Part shown: piece by piece, positions 42,356 through 50,008 of the stretch | How the letters are laid out: every line of letters starts with the position of its first letter | How positions within the stretch are numbered: position 1 is the first letter of the stretch | From: CAZXEU01 sp965207385 | GTDB lineage: Bacteria; Bacteroidota; Rhodothermia; Rhodothermales; Bin80 | Assembly: GCA_965207385.1 (NCBI GenBank) | Contig: CBDBLZ010000021.1 | Coordinates: forward strand, 1-64,000 | Direction of reading: 5' to 3' | Length of the DNA: 64,000 nucleotides | The notes under the pieces: generated by a model | What the model was told of the DNA's origin: nothing | Databases searched by the model: none | What the model saw: the letters and a program-made list of their open reading frames with translations, nothing else | Made by a program: the position numbers and the translations under genes

Positions 42356-42988
42356 AGTTATGCTGCTGGTTTGCGACGGGCGGACCGTTACTGCTGCTCG
42401 AGCTGGCTGGCTGCGTGCGCGGGCCCTTTCTTCATCATTTTAATCTTGTGCGGGCCCTGTCCAAGTGGACGAAGCTGAGCGGATACTGGAACCGAGCCTG
42501 ATTTCCGAGGCCTACTCATCCTGAGTCATTGACCGGAATGACGCAGCACAGCTTTGCAATCGGGTGGCAGGCTGTCAGCCTGGAAAAATAAGTGAGTGGG
42601 AGCCATCGCCCTTAGCGGTGGCAACCATCGTCTTGAGCCATGGGAAGCTCCAAGCGGAATTCACCTCGCGGCAGACTGCCGGGCAAACGCGTCATTGTAG
42701 CCCCGCGCCCATTTAATCGGACGAACCCTTCGTACATCTCTGGAGTCTGGCAAGGTTCCTCCTCCAGAGGTGGTTTCCAAGCCAGCGCCCTGCCGGTCTG
42801 GATTCAAGACCGGAGCTTCGAGGCAAATTGCGCCCGTGAGCTACATCAGAATGGGCGGACAGGCCTGCTCTGTCCATACATTAGACCCGGTTCCGGTTCT
42901 GCGATGGCTCACAGTTCCAGATGGGCGGCAGGACAGGCGAAATACGGATACGCTCAGCCAGTGCAGCCGTAGCCGCGGCACCGGTCGA
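42356..42988. other. Spacer between the deacetylase and feoB
   Basis: About 630 bp. It holds one inverted repeat (CCGGTCT/AGACCGG, 42793-42813) without a T-run, downstream of feoB, and otherwise nothing I could assign. Confidence 0.45.
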
Positions 42989-45310
42989 CTACTGAAAGCC
43001 CAGCAGCCGGCCCCCCTGGTACACGACCAGGGAAAACACGTATGCAAGTCCGGTCATGTAGAGCCACATGACCCCGGGCCAGAGCCATGAGTTGAGTTCT
43101 CGCCTGGCAATCGCGAGGGTGCTCATGCACTGAAGGGCAAAGACAAAGAAGACGAGCAGACTCAGGGCTACGAGCGTGGTAAAGACCGGTCTGCCGTCAG
43201 GATATCGATCCGCCTTCAGGTACTCGCGTAGCGCAACGCTAGTCTCGTCCACCTCGCCTACGCTGTAGATAATGCCGAGCGTGCTAACAATTACCTCGCG
43301 CGCTGCAAACGCCGCGACAATGCCCGCGCTCATCTTCCAGTCGAACCCCAGCGGCTGCATAACGGGCTCCAGTGCACGTCCGAACAGGCCTATCATGCTG
43401 CCGCGTATCTGCAGCGACCGCTCCATCTGTGCCAGCTCCTCCGAGCGCACATCATACTGCCGATCCGCGGCATGCACGAGCATTGCGCGGCTCACTCTCT
43501 CCGGTTCTAGGCTCCTGATCGAGTCTACACGGGCCGACTCTTCGTTCTCAAGGAGCGCTACCACATCTGCAACGGACGCTAAGCCCGCCCCTTCCAGCGC
43601 CGCAGCATAGGCAGCCTCGCGCTGCGCTTCCGCTTCCTGCGACAGGAGTACTACCTCCGGGTCCGGATCCACCTTCGGGAAGCTTGCCATGAACCAGAGC
43701 ACAATGCTGAGCGAGAATATGATTCTGCCCGCGCGCACCGCAAAAATCTTCGACCTCTGTACCATGCGCCACAGGACCTGGCGCAACCTCGGCCGCCTGT
43801 ACGGGGGTAGCTCCATAACGAAATAGGAAGAGCTGCCACTGAATACAAAGCGCTTTAGCACCCAGGCCGCCACAAACGCCATCGCCGTACCCATGAAGTA
43901 CATGGCAAACATGGTCAGACCCTGGAATCCGAGGAAGCCGAACAGCGTGCCCGCCGGGATAAACGCGGCAATAAAGAGCGTGTAGACGGGCAGCCGGGCC
44001 GAGCAGCTCATGAGCGGCGCCACCATTATGGTTATGATGCGATCCCGCTCGTTGTCCAGTGTGCGCGCGGCCATGATACCGGGAATAGCACATGCATAGG
44101 AGCTGAGAAGAGGCAGTACGGAGCCGCCGCTGAGCCCCACGCGCTTCATGACGCGGTCCATGATGAAGGCCGTACGCGCCATGTAGCCGGAGTCTTCCAT
44201 AAGGCCCAGGAAGAAGAACAGCAGCAGTATTTGCGGAAGGAAAACGACAACGTTCCCCACACCCGCGATGACGCCGTCCACCAGGAGATCCGTCGCCATG
44301 CCCGCAGGCAAGAGGCTTGTCGCCAGGCCTCCCAGCGCGCCCACACCTGCCTCGACGGCATCCATGGCCGGCACGGCCCAGGAAAAGACTGCCTGAAAAA
44401 TGAGGGCAAGCAAGACGACAAAAATGATGGGACCCACGACCCTGTGAGTGGCCACGGCATCAATGCGGTCGGTCAACGTCAGCTCGGACGGGTCTTTTTC
44501 CTTCTTCGAAACAGCCGCAACTACCGGGCCGATCCAGGCATAGCGACCCATTACTTCGGCGTGGCGGTAGGCCACGCCGCGGCCTTCATATTCCTTGCGG
44601 AGCGAAACGATGTCACGCGCGAATTCCGGTGCCGCGTCCTTCCACTGCTCAAGAACCGCATCATCCGAGAGTGCGCGCAAGACTTCCATGAAGGCATGGG
44701 ACTCCGGCACCGATGGCCCTTCCTGCCTGAGACGCACCAAAAGCGCAGGCAGCCGGGCAGCGACGGCATCCATCAACTGCCAGCGTCTCGCCGGTGCGGC
44801 GGTCGGCAAGTCCAGAATGGCGCGCTGGAGTTCTTCCAGGCCCACGCCCCGTCTTGCCACCATGGGCACAACGGGCGCTGCGAGTGCCTTTGACAGCGCC
44901 TTTGAATCAATGCCAATGCCAGCCCCTTTTGCCGCGTCAACCATGTTGAGCGCGACAATGACCGGAAGCCCAAGGTCCATGATCTGCGTGACCATGAAGA
45001 GATTGCGCTCCAGATTGGAGGCATCGATGACACAAACCACGACGTCCGGGGCCGCTTCCACGCGGCCCGTCAGAACGTCGTAGGCTATCTTCTCGTCGAG
45101 CGATTTCGGGTTCAGGCTGTACGCCCCGGGAAGGTCAACCACTTCGACTTCCTGCGCCGCCGCCAACCTTCCGCTCTTGCGCTCAACCGTCACACCCGGG
45201 AAATTTGCCACGCGCTGACGCATGCCCGTCAGCAGATTGAATACCGTGGTCTTGCCCACGTTGGGATTGCCCGCCAGGGCAACGCGCAGCGGAGCGCCGG
45301 ACGATGTCAT
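42989..45310 (-). CDS. feoB: Ferrous iron transporter FeoB
   Basis: 773-residue inner-membrane Fe(II) transporter. N-terminal G-domain: GNPNVGKTT (14-22, G1), then FPGVTVERKSG (G2 Thr), VDLPGAYSL (G3) and ALNMVD (G4). The helical GDI-like spacer follows (about 165-280), then a membrane part with the first Gate LFFFLGLMEDSGYMARTAFIMDRVMKRVGLSG and the second half with RGSMIGLFGRALEPVMQPLGFDWKMSAGIVAAFAAREV. A long insertion between the Gates (about 560-650) fits Bacteroidota FeoB. Downstream of two feoA genes, separated by 18 nt from the second. Repression by an iron regulator is likely (palindrome at 45805-45822). Confidence 0.96.
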   Translation of the reverse strand: MTSSGAPLRVALAGNPNVGKTTVFNLLTGMRQRVANFPGVTVERKSGRLAAAQEVEVVDLPGAYSLNPKSLDEKIAYDVLTGRVEAAPDVVVCVIDASNLERNLFMVTQIMDLGLPVIVALNMVDAAKGAGIGIDSKALSKALAAPVVPMVARRGVGLEELQRAILDLPTAAPARRWQLMDAVAARLPALLVRLRQEGPSVPESHAFMEVLRALSDDAVLEQWKDAAPEFARDIVSLRKEYEGRGVAYRHAEVMGRYAWIGPVVAAVSKKEKDPSELTLTDRIDAVATHRVVGPIIFVVLLALIFQAVFSWAVPAMDAVEAGVGALGGLATSLLPAGMATDLLVDGVIAGVGNVVVFLPQILLLFFFLGLMEDSGYMARTAFIMDRVMKRVGLSGGSVLPLLSSYACAIPGIMAARTLDNERDRIITIMVAPLMSCSARLPVYTLFIAAFIPAGTLFGFLGFQGLTMFAMYFMGTAMAFVAAWVLKRFVFSGSSSYFVMELPPYRRPRLRQVLWRMVQRSKIFAVRAGRIIFSLSIVLWFMASFPKVDPDPEVVLLSQEAEAQREAAYAAALEGAGLASVADVVALLENEESARVDSIRSLEPERVSRAMLVHAADRQYDVRSEELAQMERSLQIRGSMIGLFGRALEPVMQPLGFDWKMSAGIVAAFAAREVIVSTLGIIYSVGEVDETSVALREYLKADRYPDGRPVFTTLVALSLLVFFVFALQCMSTLAIARRELNSWLWPGVMWLYMTGLAYVFSLVVYQGGRLLGFQ

Positions 45311-45328
45311 GGAGTTGTGCCAGGCTTG

Positions 45329-45553
45329 CTAGCTGAGCCGGTCTATCCGTATCAGCGCCGCATCCTCCTTGCGCAGAGACAGCCGGTAACCGCGAATCCT
45401 GAGGTCCATGGGATCTCCCAGCGGGGCCAGTCTCAGAACCGCCACGCGCTCCCCGGGCAGCATGCCCATTTCCAGTATCCGGTTTGGGAGCGCTTCCCGT
45501 TCGTAGCCGGTTATGATGCCCTGCTCTCCCGGCTTCAGATCCCTCAGCGTCAT
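45329..45553 (-). CDS. feoA: FeoA domain protein (second copy)
   Basis: 74 residues, an SH3-like small protein that supports FeoB. Motif: LKPGEQGIITGY, LPNRILEMGMLPGERVAVLRLAPLGDPMDLRIRGYRLSLRKEDAALI, the FeoA core in which R-x-L-x-(E/D)-M-G-(L/M)-x-x-G appears as RILEMGMLPG. Its start codon overlaps the stop of the upstream feoA (ATGA), and feoB follows after 18 nt. Confidence 0.92.
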   Translation of the reverse strand: MTLRDLKPGEQGIITGYEREALPNRILEMGMLPGERVAVLRLAPLGDPMDLRIRGYRLSLRKEDAALIRIDRLS

Positions 45554-45777
45554 GCCTGGGCAGGCGCGGCCAGAATCTGCATGGCCAACTCCCGACGTAT
45601 GCCAATGCGGCTTCCCGCCACGCGAACAATCAGATTTCCCGTATTCTGGACCACGGCGACCAACGCCCCTTCCCTGAGTCCTACGTCGCGAAGCCGATGG
45701 GCTGCCTCACCAAAAATAATCTGAACCACGACATCGCAGCCGTCCATGAAGCTGGTGAGAGGGGCCGGGCTTTCCAT
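45550..45777 (-). CDS. feoA: FeoA domain protein (first copy)
   Basis: 75 residues, first gene of the feo operon. Core: HRLRDVGLREGALVAVVQNTGNLIVRVAGSRIGIRRELAMQIL, i.e. the FeoA pattern with R-L-x-(D/E)-x-G-x-x-x-G, then V-x-G-x-x-I/L-x-x-(R/D). It is distant from the second copy, so it may be an old duplication with a divided role. The last four bases overlap the next gene's start. An 18-bp palindrome ends about 27 bp upstream of the ATG. Confidence 0.87.
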   Translation of the reverse strand: MESPAPLTSFMDGCDVVVQIIFGEAAHRLRDVGLREGALVAVVQNTGNLIVRVAGSRIGIRRELAMQILAAPAQA

Positions 45778-45804
45778 GATTTCCGAACTCTGCTTATCTC
45801 TATT

Positions 45805-45822
45805 TAGATTGAATATAATCTA
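45805..45822. promoter_or_regulatory. Palindromic operator candidate upstream of feo
   Basis: TAGATT-GAATAT-AATCTA, a perfect 6-6-6 inverted repeat, lying in an AT-rich island within high-G+C sequence. On the feo-coding strand it includes TATATT, a possible -10 element, about 37 bp before the start codon of the first feoA. Its size and symmetry fit an iron-dependent repressor of the DtxR/MntR or Fur type, though it matches neither consensus exactly. Confidence 0.5.
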
Positions 45823-46300
45823 CGGCCGGCTACAATGGGGGCCCGGCAGTAAAGTTTCACAGAATCGCCAATTATCCGCGGCAGGCTCGCCGGATTCCTG
45901 CAATTGTACAAGAGATGGGCGCATTTGGCCGGGGAACATGGGGAGCTTGGAAGTCCCGCTATCCTGCAAGCACGCGTCCACGAATCCGTCCTTTCGCCTC
46001 CGCCCCGGCCGCACCTCGCCGGTACGGCCGGTAGAGCATGTCCCCGCGTCCTTGCTGAGCCAGGTGCCAGGGGAGCAGGCTGTCCAGGTGCCATACATTC
46101 AGATCCTTGGTGCGCCCGGGCGATCCCTCATTGGTGCAATTCGCGTGCAAACCTTACTTTTCGGGGATAAAGGCGGAAATTCACGCCTGCACGTGCGTTA
46201 CAAAGCGTCATCATCACGGGCCCTGAAATCCTCGTCAGGGTACCGAGTTAGCAACAACACGCTGGCAGTCTTCAGGGGTGGCCTTTTTCCAGCAGGATCC
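45823..46300. other. Spacer between feo and the metal-receptor locus
   Basis: About 480 bp between divergent units. No gene recognised; the long plus-strand frame that reads through it (from 45746) has no domain until the ATG at 46301. Confidence 0.45.
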
Positions 46301-46660
46301 ATGCTTCGAAGCCGGGACGTCAGACAGACAAGCGCATCCGCCCTACTCGTAGTCTTCCTCGCCGGCGGACTGGCTGCGCCTGTCGCACACCGGGCCCAGC
46401 ATGGAAGCGTGGCGGCCGCGCGCTACCAAGATGCCCCGGATGCCTGTGACCACAGGCATGGAAACGGTTTCGAGGAACCTGTTTCCGACATGCTTGACGA
46501 CGATTGCCTGCTTTGTATTCGCCCCCTCGCGCTTGAGGATTCACAGTCGCAGCCCGATGCGTACGTCGACTTCTCCCCCCATTCGACACACGCACGCCTG
46601 ACAACGGTCTCCCCTACCTTCTCCCGGATTTCCATCCGCGGACCACCCCATTGCGCCTGA
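46301..46660 (+). CDS. Small secreted His/Cys protein next to a TonB-dependent receptor (DUF2946-like)
   Basis: 119 residues from the ATG at 46301, with an AGGA ribosome site. Signal-like N-terminus (SALLVVFLAGGLAAPVAHRA) then a His/Cys-rich region: HRAQHG, CDHRHGNG, DDDCLLCIRPL (C-x-x-C) and a C-terminal ISIRGPPHC. This plan (signal, His cluster, C-x2-C, terminal R-(A/G)-P-P) is that of DUF2946-type proteins, which are thought to bind copper or other metals in the periplasm. A ZnuD-like receptor follows 172 bp later on the same strand, consistent with metal uptake. Assignment is by pattern and moderately sure. Confidence 0.6.
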   Translation: MLRSRDVRQTSASALLVVFLAGGLAAPVAHRAQHGSVAAARYQDAPDACDHRHGNGFEEPVSDMLDDDCLLCIRPLALEDSQSQPDAYVDFSPHSTHARLTTVSPTFSRISIRGPPHCA

Positions 46661-46832
46661 TTCGTATCGAGCCGCCCAGGGACGCTGGCGGATCGGTTAT
46701 TGCCTGATCTGAGGGATCTCTTCGTACACGATTAGGAGGAAGCCCCGGGCAAGCAGCCACAGAGCGGCGCTCCCTTGGCCAACCCTGGCGGACGAGGTCA
46801 TCGTTCGCAGAGGAGCGCAGGGCACCACGCCA

Positions 46833-49148
46833 ATGAGAAAGTTCGTAGCAAGCGCATACATGCTGTTCCCTCTTGCACTGTTTTCCGACAGTGCATTTTC
46901 CCAGCTTCTGCGGGGAAGAGTGATGGACAACGAACAGAAGCCGTTGGCCTCCGTGACCATTTTTCTGCCGGACCTGGAGCGGGGCACTATTACCGACGAG
47001 TCAGGCTTGTACGAGCTTGACAGGCTTCCTCAGGGCACACATACAGTACGTTTCAGCTTCGTCGGCTTTGTTACGGCAGTACATGCTATTTCGCTCGGGA
47101 GCGAGGCCGTGGAGTTAGACGTGGTGCTGACCCCGACAGATTATGAGCTCGCGGAAATCCTCGCGGTAGCCGAAAGCCGAGGGGCTGCCCTCAACAGGGC
47201 CGCCTTGTCGGTTTCCCGACTGGAGCCACGCGACATTTCCCAGATTCGGGGCCAGTCGCTAGCGGAAACGCTTAGCCACCTCGCCGGTGTTGCAAGTATG
47301 ACTACCGGGCCCAGTATCGCGAAGCCGGTAATACGAGGCTTGCACAGCCAGCGGGTGCTCGTGCTTAATGCCGGCGTGCCGCAGGAGGGTCAGCAGTGGG
47401 GCGGAGAGCACGCGCCCGAGATTGACCCGTTTGCGCCCGTCCGCATAGAAGTAGTGCGCGGTGCCGCCGGAGTGGAATATGGTGTGGGCGCGATCGGCGG
47501 TGTCATCCGGCTGGAGCCGGAGGATTTGCCTGTCTCCCCGAAAGTGGCTGGATCCGTGTCGCTAAACGGCTTCTCCAATAACCGGCAAGCCGCAGGATCT
47601 GCTCTCGTCGAGCGCGGCCTCCGGGCCATCCCGGGGCTGGGCTGGCGTCTGCAGGGCAGCTTTCGCAAGGCAGGTGCCGCTCGTACTCCAGAATTCATTA
47701 TCGGCAATTCGGCCTTTACCCAGCTGAACGGCTCCGTTTCCATGGCCTACCACCGGCAAAGGTTTGCTCTTCATTCCTATTTCAGTCGTTTCGGCTCGGA
47801 GCTCGGTCTCTACAAAGGCGCCCATATCGGCAACCATGCCGACCTGCTGCGCGCCATCGAGCGCGGCAGACCCAGCGTCCGGTACGATTTCGTGTACGAC
47901 ATTGAGGCACCGAAGCAAACCATCCGGCATGATCTCCTTTCATTGACGGGCTATTACGACCTCTTGAGCGGAGACAGAATTGAAGTAAAGGCCGGACTTC
48001 AGCGCAACCACCGTCAGGAATTCGATGCCCACCGACGGTTCAGCGATCCGCTGGAAGACCCGGCATTTGATCTAACGCTTTCGACGCAAACCCTGGATGC
48101 GAAGCTACGGACGCTTCCGCGCGGCTCGTTCTACGGCGTATTCGGCGTAAGCGGAATGAATCAGGGCAATATCAATTCCGAGTCCGGTTACCTCATTCCG
48201 AATTTCCGGGCGCTGACAGGAGGAACTTATGCGCGCGGCACCTGGGTGTACGGTCCCTGGACACTGGAGACGGGGCTTCGTCTGGATCACCGCTGGATTA
48301 AGGCTTACCCGCAGGAAGGCCGTAGCGGCGAGTTCCTTCGGCGTACGCACGCCTACACAAGCCTGTCCGGTGTCATTGGAGCCATATGGCAGTTTGCCTC
48401 TTCCTGGTCCATCGCGACCAACTGGGGGACGGCCTGGCGCCCACCCGGAGTCAACGAACTGTACAACTTCGGCGTGCACCACGGCACGGCGCAGTTCGAG
48501 ATTGGAAACAATGACATCGGTGGTGAGCGCAGCTACAATGTGGACATGACGTTGCGCCACGTAGGCGACCGCACACGGATGGAGGCCAGCGCCTATAACA
48601 ACTGGATGGACGGTTACATACACCTCTACCCGGAAGGCGAGCCCCGGGTAACCATTAGGGGCACGTTCCCATCGTTCATTTACACGCAGACCAATGCCCG
48701 CCTCCGCGGGCTTGATGGCCAGCTCGAAATGGATGTCCTGGATTACCTGGAGATCCACATGCACGGATCCGTGGTCCTGGGCAAAGACCTGGCGGCTGAG
48801 GTGCCCTTGATCTTCATGCCCGCAGACCGTCTCTCGCTCGGCACGGCCGTAGGACTGCCGGATGCGGGTATTATCAGGTCTTCGGAATTCGAGCTGGAAG
48901 GCACAGTGGTGCGACGCCAAACGCGTTACCCGGACGGCGTCGACTACGCTGACCCGCCCGATGGCTATACGCTCTTCAGCATCGGGTATCAGACTGAGTT
49001 GCTATTCGGATCAACTACGCTGCAACTGGGCCTGACGGTCAGCAACCTTTTCGATACAGCATACCGGGACTACCTCAGCCGCTTCCGGTACTTCATTGAC
49101 GATCCGGGGCGAAACGTGGTCTTTCGGCTTCGGCTCCCAATAGGCTAG
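46833..49148 (+). CDS. TonB-dependent receptor, ZnuD-like (metal uptake)
   Basis: 771 residues. Signal peptide to about 23, carboxypeptidase-regulatory-like domain (LRGRVMDNEQKPLASVTIFLPD, about 25-105), plug (about 110-220) and barrel ending in NVVFRLRLPIG. The plug carries GLHSQRVLVLNAGVPQEGQQWGGEHAPEIDPF, the marker of ZnuD-class receptors (G-x-x-x-x-R-V-x-V-L-x-(D/N)-G-x-x-Q-(E/D)-G), followed by IEVVRGAAGVEYGVGAIGG. ZnuD and its relatives import zinc, and related receptors import other divalent metals. Flanked by a His/Cys-rich secreted protein and a lipoprotein on the same strand, making a three-gene locus, divergent from the feo operon. Substrate inferred from family, not proven. Confidence 0.88.
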   Translation: MRKFVASAYMLFPLALFSDSAFSQLLRGRVMDNEQKPLASVTIFLPDLERGTITDESGLYELDRLPQGTHTVRFSFVGFVTAVHAISLGSEAVELDVVLTPTDYELAEILAVAESRGAALNRAALSVSRLEPRDISQIRGQSLAETLSHLAGVASMTTGPSIAKPVIRGLHSQRVLVLNAGVPQEGQQWGGEHAPEIDPFAPVRIEVVRGAAGVEYGVGAIGGVIRLEPEDLPVSPKVAGSVSLNGFSNNRQAAGSALVERGLRAIPGLGWRLQGSFRKAGAARTPEFIIGNSAFTQLNGSVSMAYHRQRFALHSYFSRFGSELGLYKGAHIGNHADLLRAIERGRPSVRYDFVYDIEAPKQTIRHDLLSLTGYYDLLSGDRIEVKAGLQRNHRQEFDAHRRFSDPLEDPAFDLTLSTQTLDAKLRTLPRGSFYGVFGVSGMNQGNINSESGYLIPNFRALTGGTYARGTWVYGPWTLETGLRLDHRWIKAYPQEGRSGEFLRRTHAYTSLSGVIGAIWQFASSWSIATNWGTAWRPPGVNELYNFGVHHGTAQFEIGNNDIGGERSYNVDMTLRHVGDRTRMEASAYNNWMDGYIHLYPEGEPRVTIRGTFPSFIYTQTNARLRGLDGQLEMDVLDYLEIHMHGSVVLGKDLAAEVPLIFMPADRLSLGTAVGLPDAGIIRSSEFELEGTVVRRQTRYPDGVDYADPPDGYTLFSIGYQTELLFGSTTLQLGLTVSNLFDTAYRDYLSRFRYFIDDPGRNVVFRLRLPIG

Positions 49149-49236
49149 AACTTTCACCAAGTCACCTTCGAACTCACCAGCGTGCGGCCAGCCACCTGGT
49201 TGCCGCAACAATCCACCAGCCAAACCTGAACCAGCC

Positions 49237-49791
49237 ATGCAGAACAACCCGCTAAGAATTCTCGCGTTTGCTGCTGTTCTTCTTCCCCTTGCCTTCATGG
49301 CCTGCGACTCTACGGAGCCCGACGATCATGGACCCGGCGAAGAGGAACTCATCACCCGGGTCGCGATCACGCTGTTCGCCAACGGACAGACCCAAACGGC
49401 GGTCGCCAGTGATCCTGACGGAGACGGCAGTGACTTCGAGATCGACACCATTAACCTTACGGCCGGCACGACCTATAACTGCACCGTAGAACTTACCGAT
49501 ACCATCAACGGTGAGGACATCACGGAGGAAGTCGAGGAAGAGGCCGAAGAGCACCAGTTCTTCTACACGGTAGGCGGTGCGGCCTCGAGTCGCGTTGACA
49601 TTACCATTACGGATGAAGACGAGAACGGCTTGCCTCTCGGCCTGGAGTTCGACCTGGCCGTAACCGGAACCGGTGCAGCGACCGGCACGCTTCGCGTGGT
49701 CTTGAGCCATTTCGATGACGACCCCAAGAATGGCACTGACCAGAGTGACGAAACGGACGTCGATATCAGGTTCCCGATAACGATTCAGTAG
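49237..49791 (+). CDS. Small acidic lipoprotein paired with the metal receptor
   Basis: 184 residues with a lipoprotein signal (LRILAFAAVLLPLAFMAC). The mature protein is strongly acidic and beta-rich: GEEELITRVAITLF, DPDGDGSDFE, NGEDITEEVEEEAEEHQFFYTVGG, DITITDEDENGLPLGLEFDLAVTGTG, TGTLRVVLSHFDDDPKNGTDQSDETD and the end IRFPITIQ. Proteins of this shape are often annotated 'type 1 periplasmic binding fold' and sit beside TonB-dependent receptors of this class in Bacteroidota. Acidic loops and a conserved His suggest metal or receptor binding, but the function is not known. Its start is 88 nt after the receptor stop. Confidence 0.75.
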   Translation: MQNNPLRILAFAAVLLPLAFMACDSTEPDDHGPGEEELITRVAITLFANGQTQTAVASDPDGDGSDFEIDTINLTAGTTYNCTVELTDTINGEDITEEVEEEAEEHQFFYTVGGAASSRVDITITDEDENGLPLGLEFDLAVTGTGAATGTLRVVLSHFDDDPKNGTDQSDETDVDIRFPITIQ

Positions 49792-50008
49792 GAATTCGCA
49801 TCGCTGGCACGGCGCGTGCAGCCCACGCACCGGTCAGCAATGTGGAGAGTGCCGATATCTCGGCATTCGGCACGCGTGAACACGGTGCCCGCGCAGCCGC
49901 CTGCTGCGCGGGCCAGTTCACGTACGCAATGAAGTCCGGCTGCGCAAGACCCGTCGAGGGAGCGCGCCTGAATCCCGGGGGTTGTAGCAGTACACAAGCC
50001 CGTCCAGC

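Noticed and set aside
42793..42813. Inverted repeat CCGGTCT/AGACCGG downstream of feoB
   Set aside because: No T-run on either strand and a 7-nt loop; too weak to call a terminator.
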